Positions 18,285 through 28,344 are shown, counted from the stretch's first letter. The stretch is 64,000 bases of DNA from Streptantibioticus rubrisoli (GCF_024436055.1 NZ_JANFNH010000018.1:1-64000), one strand, 5' to 3'. Notes: a model not told the origin generated them from the sequence alone. Numbers and translations are program-made.

Positions 18285-20291
18285 TCAGCTGATGTTGAGC
18301 GCCGTGTCGTCGATGACGAACGAGGTTTGCAGGCTGGAGTCCTCAACTCCGGTGAACTTCAAGGTCACCGTCTGCCCGGCGAGCGAGGAGACGTCGAAGG
18401 ACTTCTGGACGTAGCCGTTGCTGGCGTTGAGGTTGGAGTACGTGGCCAGGGTGGTCGAGCCCGCCTGCACCTTGAGCGTGTCGTACGCGGTGCTGCTGGT
18501 GGTCTCGGCGGTGTCGATGTGCAGCCAGAAGCTGAACGTCGCGTGGCAGCCGGTCGGGATGGTCACCGACTGGGAGAGCGTGTCGGTGTGGGTGCTGCCG
18601 TAACCGTCCAGCCAGGCATCCCAGTTGCCGGAGTGCGCGGGCTCGCTGGTGGTGTCGTTGTTGATCACGCCCGAGGTGGCCGACCAGGGCGCGGCGGTGC
18701 CGGTCTCGAAGCCCGGGTTGCCCAGCAACTGCTTGCCCGTGCAGCCGCCCCCGCCGGATCCGGTCACGGTCCAGGTGAAGGAGGTCGAGCCGGACGCTCC
18801 GGTGGAGTCCTTGGCGGTCACCGTCACGTTGGAGGTGCCCGCGGTCGTCGGGGTGCCGGTGATCAGACCCGTCGAGGAGTTGATGGACAGCCCCGCGGGC
18901 AGCCCGGTCGCGCCGTAGCTGAGGGTCTGTCCGCTGGCCGAGTCGCTCGCCTTGATCTGCAGTGACACCGAGGTGTTCACGGCGGTCGACTGGTTGCCGG
19001 GGTTGGTCACCGTCACGGTGTTGCCGGTGCTGGAGCCGCCGGTGAACGCGGCGGTGCCGTTGGGGGTGCCCCACCCGGTCGGGCCGTCGTAGCCGGGGCC
19101 CGCGGTGCACAGGTACGACGGGGAGCAGGAACCGTTGTTGCCGCTGGTCACGTCGTTCAGCGCCGAGGTGTGCGCGTACGGGTACGACGCGGGGTAGCTG
19201 CTGGCGGCCGGGGTGCCCGCCAGGGCGTAGACCGAGGCGATGATCGGCGAGGAGGCGCTGGTTCCGCCGTAGACGTTCCAGCCGGACCCGCCGTAGGTCT
19301 GGTAGACGGCGACACCGGTGGCCGGGTCGGCGACCGCGGAGACATCGGAGATGGTGCGCTTGGAGCAGCCGCTGTCGGTCTGCCAGGAGGGCTTGGGGTC
19401 GTACGCCGAGCAGCCGGAGCCGGTGCCCTCGGTGCTGCTGGTGTTCCACACCGACTCCGACCAGCCGCGGGCGCTGGAGTCGCGGGTCAGCGAGGTGCCG
19501 CCGACGGAGGTCACGTACTGCGAGGCGGCCGGGTACTCCGCGCCGTAGTCGCTGTCGCCGGAGCTGACGGTGATGGCCACGCCCGGGTGGTTGAAGTACT
19601 GGCTGTCCGAGCTGGTGTCGGTGGCGTCCTCGGAGCCGCCGTAGCTGTTGGAGACGTACTTGGCGCCCTGGGCGACGGCCTGGTTCACCGCGGCCCCCAG
19701 GTCCGACATGCTGGCGCTGTTCGCCTCGACCAGCAGGATGTGGCACTGCGGGCAGATCGCGCTGACCATGTCCACGTCGAGGGAGATCTCGCCCGCCCAA
19801 CCGGTGTCGCCGGTCGGGTAGTTGGTGCCGCCGTTCTGGTCGATCTTCTTGAAGCAGCCGTTGGCCGTGGTGCAGGCCGGCAGACCGTACTGCGAACGGT
19901 AGGTGGCCAGGTCGGATTCGGCGTTGGGGTCGTCCTGCGCGTCCACGATGGCGACCGTCTGGCCCGAACCGGCCGAGGCCGACGGCAGGTTGTAGGCGCT
20001 TTGCAGGTCGCTGGGGCCGTAACCGGAGGGGGTGGCGCTGGGGGACAGGTGCAGGTGCTGCATCACGTCGGTGCGCGCCACGGCGAGGCAGGCCTCACGG
20101 CCGGGCGCGGTGTGCTGGTCGCACAGGTTCCGGGTGTGGACGGTGCTCGGGGACGAGGCGGTGCCGGTCACCGGGGTCGCGGACGACGGGGTGGCGGCGA
20201 GAAGACCGCCGCTCACCAGTGCCGCTGTGGACAGCAGCGCGGTGGCGGCGGTTCTCGCCATCCGTCTTCCGGAGTGTCTCTTCGAACGCAT
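18285..20291 (-). CDS. Secreted S53 (sedolisin) peptidase
   Basis: A 668-aa exported serine-carboxyl protease. A signal peptide covers residues 1 to about 38 (RR followed by hydrophobic core, ending near SSATP). The catalytic set is present: Glu168 and Asp172 in [11 protein letters not shown], oxyanion Asp246 in SSGDSDYG, and nucleophile Ser345 in GGTSASSP. After the protease come a putative Ig/PIG-like domain (about residues 420-505, [18 protein letters not shown]) and a C-terminal jelly-roll binding domain starting [10 protein letters not shown]. The large activation prodomain usual for sedolisins is absent; only about 75 residues precede the catalytic domain. The ATG at 20291 has GGGAGGG upstream. 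It is divergent from the TrmB regulator. Confidence 0.93.
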   Translation of the reverse strand: MRSKRHSGRRMARTAATALLSTAALVSGGLLAATPSSATPVTGTASSPSTVHTRNLCDQHTAPGREACLAVARTDVMQHLHLSPSATPSGYGPSDLQSAYNLPSASAGSGQTVAIVDAQDDPNAESDLATYRSQYGLPACTTANGCFKKIDQNGGTNYPTGDTGWAGEISLDVDMVSAICPQCHILLVEANSASMSDLGAAVNQAVAQGAKYVSNSYGGSEDATDTSSDSQYFNHPGVAITVSSGDSDYGAEYPAASQYVTSVGGTSLTRDSSARGWSESVWNTSSTEGTGSGCSAYDPKPSWQTDSGCSKRTISDVSAVADPATGVAVYQTYGGSGWNVYGGTSASSPIIASVYALAGTPAASSYPASYPYAHTSALNDVTSGNNGSCSPSYLCTAGPGYDGPTGWGTPNGTAAFTGGSSTGNTVTVTNPGNQSTAVNTSVSLQIKASDSASGQTLSYGATGLPAGLSINSSTGLITGTPTTAGTSNVTVTAKDSTGASGSTSFTWTVTGSGGGGCTGKQLLGNPGFETGTAAPWSATSGVINNDTTSEPAHSGNWDAWLDGYGSTHTDTLSQSVTIPTGCHATFSFWLHIDTAETTSSTAYDTLKVQAGSTTLATYSNLNASNGYVQKSFDVSSLAGQTVTLKFTGVEDSSLQTSFVIDDTALNIS

Positions 20292-20475
20292 GGGCAATGC
20301 CCTCCCGTGGGGGATGCGCAGGACAGGGTGGTCTGCGCATGACAAGCGATCAGCGGTGGCCCGTGATCGGTGGAGAGTGCGGGTGCCGTGCGGGTGGAAA
20401 TTCTGCGAGCCGAGCGGATGGGGGCCGTGTGAGCCCCCTGCCTCCCTGGTTGTCACCACACACAGTGGTGGCTCG

Positions 20476-20497
20476 ATGAAGTTAGCGAACGCTTCAT
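20476..20497. promoter_or_regulatory. Imperfect palindrome in S53/TrmB intergenic region
   Basis: ATGAAG (20476-20481) and CTTCAT (20492-20497) flank an internal AGCG-AA-CGCT, giving a 22-bp dyad. It lies between the divergent protease and TrmB-type regulator genes, about 185 nt upstream of the former and 70 nt upstream of the latter. An operator for the regulator is a reasonable guess. Confidence 0.4.
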
Positions 20498-20567
20498 GAC
20501 GTGACAACGGGCAAAGGAGAAATCCACAGGGTTGGCTTCATGGCTGGGACGTATACGGTGTCGTGCC

Positions 20568-21389
20568 ATGGAGCCGGATGAGCAGTCCGTTGGCCAGCTC
20601 GTATCGCTCGGGCTGGCCCGGTATGAAGCACGTGTCTACCTCGCCTTGATCAGGCGCGAGTCCTACACGGCGGCCGAGGTCGCCCGCGAGGCGGACGTAC
20701 CGCGGCAACGCATCTACGACGTACTCGACGCCCTGGTGCGGCGCCGACTGGCCACCGCGCACCCCGGCAAGGTGGCCACCTTCTCGGCCATCGCGCCGGA
20801 GCTGGCGCTCACCCGGCTGATGTCGGAGCAGCGGGAGGCCCTGGACCGGATGGAGCGGATCTCCACCGGACTGGTCTCCGCCCTGCTGCCGGTGTGGTCC
20901 GAGGGGCGCTCGCAGTCCAATCCGCTGGACTACATCGAGGTGCTGCGCGACCCCAAGGCGATCTCCGAGCGGTTCGCCGACATCCAGGAGCAGGCCACCC
21001 ACGAACTGCTCAGCTTCTGCAAACCGCCGTTCGTGGCGCCCACCGAGAACACCGCCGGGATCAAGGCCACCCGGCGGCTGCGCCGCGCCGAGGGCACGGT
21101 GCGGGCGATCTACACCTACGACGTGCTGGGCGACCCGGCGATGATGGACAACGTCGAGCACTTCGGGAAGGCGGGGGAGGAGGCCCGGTTCGCCTCCGAC
21201 CTGCCGCTGAAGCTCATCGTCGCCGACGGGTCCCTGGTGTTGTGCGACATGCCGGACCCCGTGGCCGGGACCGGCGCGACGACCGCGTTGTACATCGAGC
21301 ACCCCGCCCTGGCGGGCTGCCTGCGGCTGGCGTTCCAGACCGTCTGGGACCACGCGGCGACCCTCGATGACCTTCGGGCGTCGCGGTAG
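20568..21389 (+). CDS. TrmB-family transcriptional regulator
   Basis: A 273-aa regulator with an N-terminal winged helix of the TrmB type (SLGLARYEARVYLALI, then AREADVPRQRIYDVLDALVR), a coiled-coil-like linker (LMSEQREALDRMERI) and a C-terminal effector-binding domain. TrmB proteins sense sugars or other metabolites, mainly in archaea, but are also common in streptomycetes. It is divergent from the secreted protease, which may be its target. The ATG at 20568 (MEPDEQSV) is chosen over one at 20532, but neither has a clear ribosome binding site. Confidence 0.85.
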   Translation: MEPDEQSVGQLVSLGLARYEARVYLALIRRESYTAAEVAREADVPRQRIYDVLDALVRRRLATAHPGKVATFSAIAPELALTRLMSEQREALDRMERISTGLVSALLPVWSEGRSQSNPLDYIEVLRDPKAISERFADIQEQATHELLSFCKPPFVAPTENTAGIKATRRLRRAEGTVRAIYTYDVLGDPAMMDNVEHFGKAGEEARFASDLPLKLIVADGSLVLCDMPDPVAGTGATTALYIEHPALAGCLRLAFQTVWDHAATLDDLRASR

Positions 21390-21404
21390 GAGCTTGGGGC
21401 GTTC

Positions 21405-23033
21405 TCACCGCCGTACCGCCTCCAGGGCCAGCAGGGCCACGTGGAGCGACAGGCAGGATTCGACCTGGTCGAGGTCGGTGGACAGGATGCGCTCCACGCG
21501 GTGCAGCCGGTCGTAGAAGGACGGGCGGGACATGTGGGCGGCGTCGGCGGCCGCCGACTTGTTGCGGCCGTGGGAGAGGTAGACCCCGAGCATACCCACC
21601 AGGTCTGTGCCGTTCTCCGCGTCGTAGGCCAGCAGCGGTCCCAACTCCCGCTCCACGTACGTCTGCAGGCGGGCGTCGTCCCGCAGCAGATGCAGTAGGC
21701 CGCGCAGCCGTACGTCCGGCAGCCGGTAGTACGTTCCCGCCTTGCGGGTCTGCGAGTGCTCCGCCGCGTCCGCGACCTGGGCGGCCTCCAGCAGGGTGCG
21801 CCGGGCGTCGCGCAGCGAGCCCACCGAGGAACCGGCCGCCATCAAGAACGCCGGAGCGCTCGCGCCGGGCTCGGCCAGCCGGTCCAGGGCGGCGGCGAAG
21901 CCCTCCAGCGCCGCGTGCTCCTCGTCGGCCGGGCCGAGCGAGACCAGCATGCCGACCCCGCCGTCGTCCAGCCCGCCGATCAGCGCCGTCAGCCCGCGCT
22001 CCCGGGCCGCCTGCGCCGCCGTCTCCGTGAAGTCCCGCAGCCGCGCCTGAGCCTCCAGCGCCGCCGACGCGGGACCGCCGCGCAGCCGCAGCATCACGCC
22101 GACCAGCCGGCGGCCCTCCAGCGGCACCCCCAGCGCCCGGGCGCGCAGCGCCACGTCGGAGACGGTCAGGGCGTGGGTGAGGATGCCGGACAGCAGGGTG
22201 CGGTGGGTCTGCCGCTCCAGCGACTCGCGGTCGCGCTCCAGCAGCCGGTTGAGCGCCAAGGTGGCGGCGCCGCGCTCCAGTACGACGGTGAGCCGGGGCG
22301 GTGGGACGGTGCCCGGCTCGCCCACGACGACCAGCCGCCCCCAGTCCCGTCCGCGCGCGCCGACCGAGGTCACCAGCCAGCCGGTGCGCGCGTCGTGTCC
22401 GGTGCGCCCGGCCGTGGCCACCGAGCGGGAGCGGCGCTCCCAGCCGTCCAGCAGCGCCTGCGGATCGCCGCCCGCCGGGTCGAAGGCGAGCACCTGGTGG
22501 GTGAGGTTCTCCAGCACCACCGGCGCTCCGGCCAGCCGGGCCACCTCCCGGACGATCTCCGCCGGTTCCGCGCCCTCGACGGACAGTTCGTTGAAGATCT
22601 GGTGCACGGACTCCGAGGCGCGCAACTCCGTCAGCTGGGCGTTGACCACGTGTTCGTGGACGGCCTCGGTGACCGCCACGAAGCGCACCTCGGTGCGCAG
22701 TTCGACCAGCGGCAGCCCGCGCCGCTCGGCGGCGCGCACCAGGGGGCGGGGCAGTTCGTCCGCGTACCGGCGGCCGAGTTCGACGACCAGGCCGGCCGCC
22801 CCGACATCGGCGAGCTCGCCGATGTAGCGGGCCAGCGACTCCTTGTCGGCGGGCAGCATCACTCCGGTGGTCAGCACCAGCTCGCCGCCGTGCAGCATGC
22901 CCGCGATGTCGGCGAGTTCGCTGATGTGCACCCAGCGCACGGGTGCGTCCAGCCCGGACTTCCCGGCGACCACACGGGGGTTGCCACGGCGCAGCACGTC
23001 GAGGCCCAGGACCTCGGCGACGGTGGGGAACAC
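21405..23033 (-). CDS. PucR-family regulator (first copy)
   Basis: A 542-aa regulator with the PucR N-terminal domain (VAGKSGLDAPVRWVHISELA, then GGELVLTTGVMLP), a central GAF/GGDEF-like region, and a C-terminal helix-turn-helix (YLSHGRNKSAAADAAHMSR followed by PSFYDRLHRVERIL). PucR proteins activate or repress purine, amine and GABA catabolic genes. The GTG at 23033 has GGAGG at the right spacing. It is divergent from the aldehyde dehydrogenase-potDABC operon, which is the likely target. It shares a domain plan with the second PucR at 37640 but is diverged in the middle. Confidence 0.93.
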   Translation of the reverse strand: MFPTVAEVLGLDVLRRGNPRVVAGKSGLDAPVRWVHISELADIAGMLHGGELVLTTGVMLPADKESLARYIGELADVGAAGLVVELGRRYADELPRPLVRAAERRGLPLVELRTEVRFVAVTEAVHEHVVNAQLTELRASESVHQIFNELSVEGAEPAEIVREVARLAGAPVVLENLTHQVLAFDPAGGDPQALLDGWERRSRSVATAGRTGHDARTGWLVTSVGARGRDWGRLVVVGEPGTVPPPRLTVVLERGAATLALNRLLERDRESLERQTHRTLLSGILTHALTVSDVALRARALGVPLEGRRLVGVMLRLRGGPASAALEAQARLRDFTETAAQAARERGLTALIGGLDDGGVGMLVSLGPADEEHAALEGFAAALDRLAEPGASAPAFLMAAGSSVGSLRDARRTLLEAAQVADAAEHSQTRKAGTYYRLPDVRLRGLLHLLRDDARLQTYVERELGPLLAYDAENGTDLVGMLGVYLSHGRNKSAAADAAHMSRPSFYDRLHRVERILSTDLDQVESCLSLHVALLALEAVRR

Positions 23034-23069
23034 GGCGACCTCCGGTCTGGTCGGGCGGGGCGCGAACCA

Positions 23070-23224
23070 AGCAGGTCGGGCGAAGTCCGCTGCGGTTCGG
23101 CAGCGCCCTGAAAGGGCGCGGGGCTGTGTTCATGTGCGGCTCCGCCGCGTGGGCGCGACCAGCCGCGGCGGTGCCGCAGCTGATCGACGGCACATCGCGG
23201 CACCTTCCAGCGAAGCGCCTAGCG
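23070..23224 (+). repeat. Dispersed stem-loop element, copy A
   Basis: A member of the window's repeated family of about 150 bp. It contains hairpin 1 at 23103-23119 (GCGCCCTGAAAGGGCGC), the conserved block GTGTTCATGTGCGGCTCC, hairpin 2 (GCGGCTCCGCCGC, 23136-23148), the block GTGGGCGCGACCAGCC, and the end sequence AGCGAAGCGCCTAG. This copy lies in a divergent promoter region (pucR and aldehyde dehydrogenase), unlike the others, which lie at gene ends. The rest of the 427-base gap, 23225-23460, holds a relatively AT-rich stretch (about 23340-23400) that probably carries the promoter of the plus-strand operon; I cannot fix its hexamers. Confidence 0.9.
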
Positions 23225-23460
23225 GAGCCCGGTCTTCCGGCAGAGTGTAAAGCTGGGCCGGTCCCGCTGGGCAACCTGCTGGTTGCCATGATCTGTCGAC
23301 GGGCGGCATCGTCCGTTGCGTGCAAGGAGCCTTCGAGACAGATTCCGTCGCGTAACCAAAAGGCAACAACGGAATCCCTTGTTGAGGCAAGGCTACTCTG
23401 CCAAGATCGGCCACCAACCCGGCCCGATGCTACGCCGCCGGGCGATATGAGGAGAACGCG

Positions 23461-24987
23461 ATGGACCACAGGGAGCACAGCCGCGAAGCCGCGCTCGCCC
23501 TGGCGGAAGGTTTCGGCGGGCGAGCGCAGTACATCGCGGGACGCCTGCGCTCCGGCTCCTCCGGCCGCACGCATCCGGTGGTCGACCCGGCCACCGGCGA
23601 GACCGTCTGCGGCTACGAACTGGCAGGCGCCGCCGACGTGGACGCCGCCGTGACCGCCGCCGCCCAGGCGCTGCCCGACTGGGCGGGCGCCACCCCGGGC
23701 GAACGCTCCGACGCCCTGCACGGCTTCGCCGCCGCGCTGTCCGCCCGCGCCGCCGACCTCGCGCTGGCCGAGTCGCTGCAGTGCGGCAAGCCCATCAAGC
23801 TGTCGACCGAGTTCGACGTGCCCGGCACGGTCGACAACACCGTGTTCTTCGCCGGTGCCTCCCGCCAGTTGGAGGGCAAGGCGGCTGCGGAGTACTCCGG
23901 CGACCACACCTCGTACGTACGCCGCGAGCCGGTCGGCGTGGTCGGCTCCATCGCGCCGTGGAACTACCCGCTGCAGATGGCCGCCTGGAAGGTGCTGCCC
24001 GCCATCGCGGCGGGCAACACCATCGTGCTCAAGCCCGCCGAACTCACCCCGCTCACCTCGCTGATGTTCGCCCAGGCGGCCACCGACGCCGGAATCCCGG
24101 ACGGCGTCGTCAACGTCGTCACCGGCACTGGACCGGACGCGGGCGAGCACCTGGTCGGCCACCCCGGCGTCGCGATGACCTCGTTCACCGGCTCCACCGC
24201 CGTCGGCCGACGGGTCGCCGAACTCGCCACCCGCGGCGTCAAGCGGCTGCACCTGGAACTCGGCGGCAAGGCACCGTTCGTGGTCTTCGACGACGCCGAC
24301 CTGGAGGCCGCCGCGCACGGCGCGGTCGCGGGCGCGCTGATCAACACCGGCCAGGACTGCACCGCGGCGACCCGCGCCTATGTGCAACGGCCGCTGTACG
24401 ACGCCTTCGTGGCCGCCGTCGCCGACCTGTTCGCCACCGTGCGCCTAGGCGACCCCTTCGATCCGGCGACCGACCTCGGGCCGCTGATCAGCCACGCCCA
24501 ACGGGACCGGGTCGCGGGCTTCGTCAAGCGCGCCCGCGACTACGCCACCGTCGTCACCGGCGGCGCGGCCCCCGACGGGAAGGGCGCCTACTACCGGCCG
24601 ACCCTGATCACCGGGGCCCCGCAGGACAGCGAGATCGTGCAGGCGGAGATCTTCGGCCCGGTGCTGGTGGTGCTGCCGTTCGACGGGGACGACGAGGGGC
24701 TGCGGCTGGCCAACGACACCCCGTACGGACTGGCCGCGTCCGCGTGGACCCGTGATGTGTTCCGGGCGCACCGCGCCACCCGCGAGATCAAGGCGGGCTG
24801 TGTGTGGGTCAACGACCACATCCCGATCATCAGCGAGATGCCGCACGGCGGAGCGAAGTCCTCCGGCTTCGGCAAGGACATGTCCGCCTACTCCTTCGAG
24901 GAGTACACGCAGGTCAAGCACGTCATGTTCGACAATACGGCGGTGGCGAGAAAAGACTGGCACCGCACGATCTTCGGGGACAGGTGA
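23461..24987 (+). CDS. Aldehyde dehydrogenase (aminobutyraldehyde type)
   Basis: A 508-aa NAD(P)-dependent aldehyde dehydrogenase and the first gene of the polyamine operon. Motifs: WNYPLQMAAWKVLPA, general base in HLELGGKAPF, and catalytic Cys in INTGQDCTAATRA. The close similarity to the enzyme at 14023 in these segments (NYP, GQDCTAATR, and C-terminal CVWVNDHIPI) marks them as paralogues of the gamma-aminobutyraldehyde class. An N-terminal extension of about 25 residues precedes the usual start of the fold. GAGGAG precedes the ATG. The potD gene starts 3 nt after its stop, tying the enzyme to imported polyamines. Confidence 0.94.
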   Translation: MDHREHSREAALALAEGFGGRAQYIAGRLRSGSSGRTHPVVDPATGETVCGYELAGAADVDAAVTAAAQALPDWAGATPGERSDALHGFAAALSARAADLALAESLQCGKPIKLSTEFDVPGTVDNTVFFAGASRQLEGKAAAEYSGDHTSYVRREPVGVVGSIAPWNYPLQMAAWKVLPAIAAGNTIVLKPAELTPLTSLMFAQAATDAGIPDGVVNVVTGTGPDAGEHLVGHPGVAMTSFTGSTAVGRRVAELATRGVKRLHLELGGKAPFVVFDDADLEAAAHGAVAGALINTGQDCTAATRAYVQRPLYDAFVAAVADLFATVRLGDPFDPATDLGPLISHAQRDRVAGFVKRARDYATVVTGGAAPDGKGAYYRPTLITGAPQDSEIVQAEIFGPVLVVLPFDGDDEGLRLANDTPYGLAASAWTRDVFRAHRATREIKAGCVWVNDHIPIISEMPHGGAKSSGFGKDMSAYSFEEYTQVKHVMFDNTAVARKDWHRTIFGDR

Positions 24988-24990
24988 CGC

Positions 24991-26235
24991 GTGACGAACC
25001 CCAGCCCAACCGAGCTCGCCCAGTACGTCAACCACACCCGAGCCCGATCCACCGCCGCCCGGATCGGCCGCCGCACCCTGCTGCGCGCCGCCGCCACCGG
25101 CGGCCTCGGCCTCACCGGCGCCGCGGCGCTCACCGCCTGTGGGGTGCGCGGCCATGTCGTACCGGCCGGTGCGCAGGAGAAGGGGCAGGCGGGCAAGGAC
25201 TATTCGGCGACCGAGAAGAAGGTCGTCTTCGCCACCTGGCCGTCCTACATCGACGTCGACCCCAAGAACCCCAACCGGCGCCCCACGCTGGAGGCGTTCG
25301 AGAAGCAGACCGGCATCCAGGTCCAGTACCTGGAGGTGATCAACGACAACAACGACTGGTACACCAAGATCGACCCATCGCTGGTCAAGGGGATCGACAC
25401 CGGTTACGACCTGATGGTCGTCAGCGACTACATGGTGGGCAAGTACCGCGCCTACGACTACATCCAGGAACTGGACCTGACGAACATCCCCAACCACTCC
25501 CTGCTGCTGCCCCGGGTGATCAAGGACCCCACCGACCCCGGCCGCCGGTTCAGCATCCCCTGGGCGTACGGCTACACCACCTTCGCGTACAACACCAACC
25601 TGGTGAAGCAGCCGATCACCTCGCTCGCCGAGGTCTTCACCCGGCCCGATCTGCACGGCAAGGTCTCGCTGTTCAGCGAGATGGAGGACACCGTCGCGAT
25701 CGCGCTGCTCGCCCTGGGCCACGACCCGGAACACTTCACCGACGCCCAGTTCAACCAGGCGCTGGAGTATGTGCGCCGGGCCAAGGACCGCGGGCAGATA
25801 CGATCCTTCACCGGCAACGACTACCTGAGCGACTTCCAGCAGGGCAACACCGCGGTGACCATGGCCTACTCCGGCGACGTGGCCCAGTTGGGCAAGCCCA
25901 ACCTGGTCACCCTCGACCTGCCGAAGGAAGGCATGCTCTCCTGGTCCGACAACTGCGTGATCCCCAACTTCGCCCGGCACAAGACCAACGCCGAGAAGCT
26001 GCTCAACTACTACCTCCAGCCCCAAGTGGCCGCCGCGCTCGATGACTTCATCAACTACATCCCCTCGGTGCGCGGCGCCGAGGACGAGTTGCGCAAGCTC
26101 GACTCCACCGCCGCGGCCGTCCCGCTGATCGTGCCCACGCAGGCGATGCAGGACAAGGCGCGCGGCTTCATGGCCGTCAGCATCGCCCAGCTGAACGACT
26201 ACACCAACCGCTTCCAGCAGGTCACCGGCCAGTAG
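24991..26235 (+). CDS. potD: Polyamine ABC transporter substrate-binding lipoprotein
   Basis: A PotD/PotF-type solute-binding protein (414 aa). The N-terminus has a twin Arg (GRRTLLRAA) and a lipobox (LTAC, Cys50), so it is probably exported, perhaps by Tat, and lipid-anchored. The mature part has the family look: FATWPSYIDVDP, ITSLAEVFTRPDLHGKV, and MAYSGDVAQLG. It starts with GTG 3 nt after the dehydrogenase stop. PotD proteins bind spermidine or putrescine through acidic and aromatic residues; specificity is not assigned here. Confidence 0.94.
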   Translation: MTNPSPTELAQYVNHTRARSTAARIGRRTLLRAAATGGLGLTGAAALTACGVRGHVVPAGAQEKGQAGKDYSATEKKVVFATWPSYIDVDPKNPNRRPTLEAFEKQTGIQVQYLEVINDNNDWYTKIDPSLVKGIDTGYDLMVVSDYMVGKYRAYDYIQELDLTNIPNHSLLLPRVIKDPTDPGRRFSIPWAYGYTTFAYNTNLVKQPITSLAEVFTRPDLHGKVSLFSEMEDTVAIALLALGHDPEHFTDAQFNQALEYVRRAKDRGQIRSFTGNDYLSDFQQGNTAVTMAYSGDVAQLGKPNLVTLDLPKEGMLSWSDNCVIPNFARHKTNAEKLLNYYLQPQVAAALDDFINYIPSVRGAEDELRKLDSTAAAVPLIVPTQAMQDKARGFMAVSIAQLNDYTNRFQQVTGQ

Positions 26236-26263
26236 ACCGTCCACGGATCGGAGAGGACCCCTG

Positions 26264-27415
26264 ATGAGCTCCAACGACGTGCTCGGCCGCACCGAGGGCG
26301 GCGACCTGCGCCTGGTCGGGCTGACCAAGCGCTACGGCTCGTTCACCGCCGTGGACGACCTCAACCTGACGGTCCCGCAGGGATCGTTCTTCGCGCTGCT
26401 CGGCGCCTCGGGATGCGGCAAGACCACCACCTTGCGCATGGTCTCCGGGCTTGAGGAGCCCACCGTCGGCCAGATCTTCCTCGGCGACGAGGACGTGACC
26501 GACCGCAAACCGTACCGGCGGCCGGTCAACACCGTCTTCCAGAACTACGCGCTCTTCCCGCACCTGGACATCTACGAGAACGTCGCCTTCGGCCTGCGCC
26601 GCCGCGGTGTCAGGGACGTCAGGAAGCCGGTCGAGGAGATGCTGGACCTGGTGGAGCTCGGCCATGTCGCCAAGCGCAAGCCGCACCAGCTCTCCGGCGG
26701 CCAGCAGCAGCGCATCGCACTCGCCCGCGCCCTGATCAACCAGCCGCAGGTGCTGCTGCTCGACGAACCGCTGGGCGCCCTCGACCTCAAGCTGCGCCGC
26801 CAGATGCAGATCGAACTCAAGCGCATCCAACTGGAGGTGGGCCTGACGTTCGTGCACGTCACCCACGACCAGGAGGAGGCCATGACGATGGCCGACACCA
26901 TCGCGGTGATGAACGCGGGCCGCATCGAGCAGATGGGCTCCCCCGCGCAGCTGTACGAGAACCCGCGCACCACCTTCGTGGCCAACTTCCTCGGCCAGTC
27001 CAACCTGATACCCGGCACCGTCGAGGGCGTCACCGGCGGCACCGCCACCATCAGCGCCCACGGCCAGCGGCTCACCCTCGACGCGGCGCGCTGCCCGGTC
27101 AGCTCCGGGCTGGTGATCCTCGGGGTGCGGCCGGAGAAGGTGCAGATCGCCACCTGCGACGCGGAAGTCCCCTCCGGCCACAACAAGTTGACCGGCGGGG
27201 TCGTGCTGGACACCTCGTTCATCGGGGTGTCCACCCAGTACCTGGTCAAGCTGCCGTCCGGCGAGGAGCTGTCGGTGTTCGAGCAGAACACCGGTCGGCC
27301 CATCCAGCGCCCCGGCGCCGAGGTGACCGTCTTCTGGGACCCCGGCCAGGGCTTCGGCCTGGAGGGCGGCCAGGACATCGAGGCGGGCGCGGACGTGGAG
27401 GAGGACGCCGCATGA
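26264..27415 (+). CDS. potA: Polyamine ABC transporter ATPase
   Basis: A 383-aa importer ATPase. All motifs are intact: Walker A GASGCGKTT, Q-loop FQNYALFPH, signature LSGGQQQRIALARAL, Walker B LLLDEPLGALD and switch THDQEEAM. A C-terminal TOBE/regulatory domain follows from about residue 270. GGAGAGG lies upstream of the ATG, and the stop overlaps potB by 4 nt (ATGA). Confidence 0.96.
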   Translation: MSSNDVLGRTEGGDLRLVGLTKRYGSFTAVDDLNLTVPQGSFFALLGASGCGKTTTLRMVSGLEEPTVGQIFLGDEDVTDRKPYRRPVNTVFQNYALFPHLDIYENVAFGLRRRGVRDVRKPVEEMLDLVELGHVAKRKPHQLSGGQQQRIALARALINQPQVLLLDEPLGALDLKLRRQMQIELKRIQLEVGLTFVHVTHDQEEAMTMADTIAVMNAGRIEQMGSPAQLYENPRTTFVANFLGQSNLIPGTVEGVTGGTATISAHGQRLTLDAARCPVSSGLVILGVRPEKVQIATCDAEVPSGHNKLTGGVVLDTSFIGVSTQYLVKLPSGEELSVFEQNTGRPIQRPGAEVTVFWDPGQGFGLEGGQDIEAGADVEEDAA

Positions 27416-28344
27416 CTGCTGTTGTTCCGACTCCGGCTGCGGAGAAGCCCGTTGAGCCGCCGCCGAAGGAGCGCAGGCCACGCCGGAACCTCACGCCGTG
27501 GATCCTGCTACTGCCCGGACTGCTGTGGCTGGTGGTCTTCTTCCTGGTGCCGATCCTCACCTCGGTGTCGGCGTCGGTGCAGCAGGGCGACTACGACGAC
27601 GGCTTCAAACTCACCTGGCACTGGGCAAACTACGTCGACGCGGTCACCAAGTTCGGCCCGCAATACCTGCATTCGGGCCTGTACTCGCTGCTGTGCACCG
27701 TGCTGTGCCTGCTGCTCGGCTACCCGGTCGCCTACTTCATCGCCTTCAAGGGCGGCAGGTGGAAGAGCCTGTTGATGGCGCTGGTCATCGTGCCCTCCTT
27801 CACCAGCTTCCTGATCCGCACCATCGCCTGGAAGACCATCCTCGCCGACAACAGCCCGCTGGTGCGGCTGCTGGGCGACCTGCACGTCCTGAAGCTCACC
27901 ACCGCGCTCGGCTGGACCGTGGGCGACCACGTACTGGCCAGCCCGGCCGCCGTGGTGTGCGGCATGGTCTACAACTTCCTGCCGTTCACCATCCTGCCGC
28001 TGTACACCTCGCTGGAGAAGATCGACCCCAGGCTGCACGAGGCCGGACACGACCTGTACTGCAACACCTTCACCACCTGGCGCCGGATCACCCTGCCGCT
28101 GTCCATGCCCGGCGTCATCGGCGGCACCCTGCTGACCTTCATCCCCGCGGTCGGCGACTACATCAACGCCCAGCTCCTCGGCAACCCCAACACCGGGGTC
28201 GTCGGCCAGAAGATCGAGGACCTGTTCCTCCGCAACACCCAGGGCTACCCGGTCGGTTCCGCGATCTCGGTCGTGATGATGGTCGGCACCCTGGTCCTGG
28301 TGATGAGCTACATCCGCAAGGCCGGGACGGAGGACCTGATCTGA
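27412..28344 (+). CDS. potB: Polyamine ABC transporter permease PotB
   Basis: A 310-aa inner membrane permease with six transmembrane segments; the first (WILLLPGLLWLVVFFLVPI) follows a Pro/Arg-rich cytoplasmic tail of about 30 residues. The EAA coupling motif is seen as EAGHDLYCNTF followed by ITLPLSMPG. It overlaps potA by 4 nt and potC by 1 nt. Confidence 0.95.
   Translation: MTAVVPTPAAEKPVEPPPKERRPRRNLTPWILLLPGLLWLVVFFLVPILTSVSASVQQGDYDDGFKLTWHWANYVDAVTKFGPQYLHSGLYSLLCTVLCLLLGYPVAYFIAFKGGRWKSLLMALVIVPSFTSFLIRTIAWKTILADNSPLVRLLGDLHVLKLTTALGWTVGDHVLASPAAVVCGMVYNFLPFTILPLYTSLEKIDPRLHEAGHDLYCNTFTTWRRITLPLSMPGVIGGTLLTFIPAVGDYINAQLLGNPNTGVVGQKIEDLFLRNTQGYPVGSAISVVMMVGTLVLVMSYIRKAGTEDLI

Noticed and set aside
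21214-24387. Minus-strand frame of over 1000 codons spanning the pucR and aldehyde dehydrogenase region
   Set aside because: It crosses an intergenic repeat and both real genes in a wrong frame; no domain seen.
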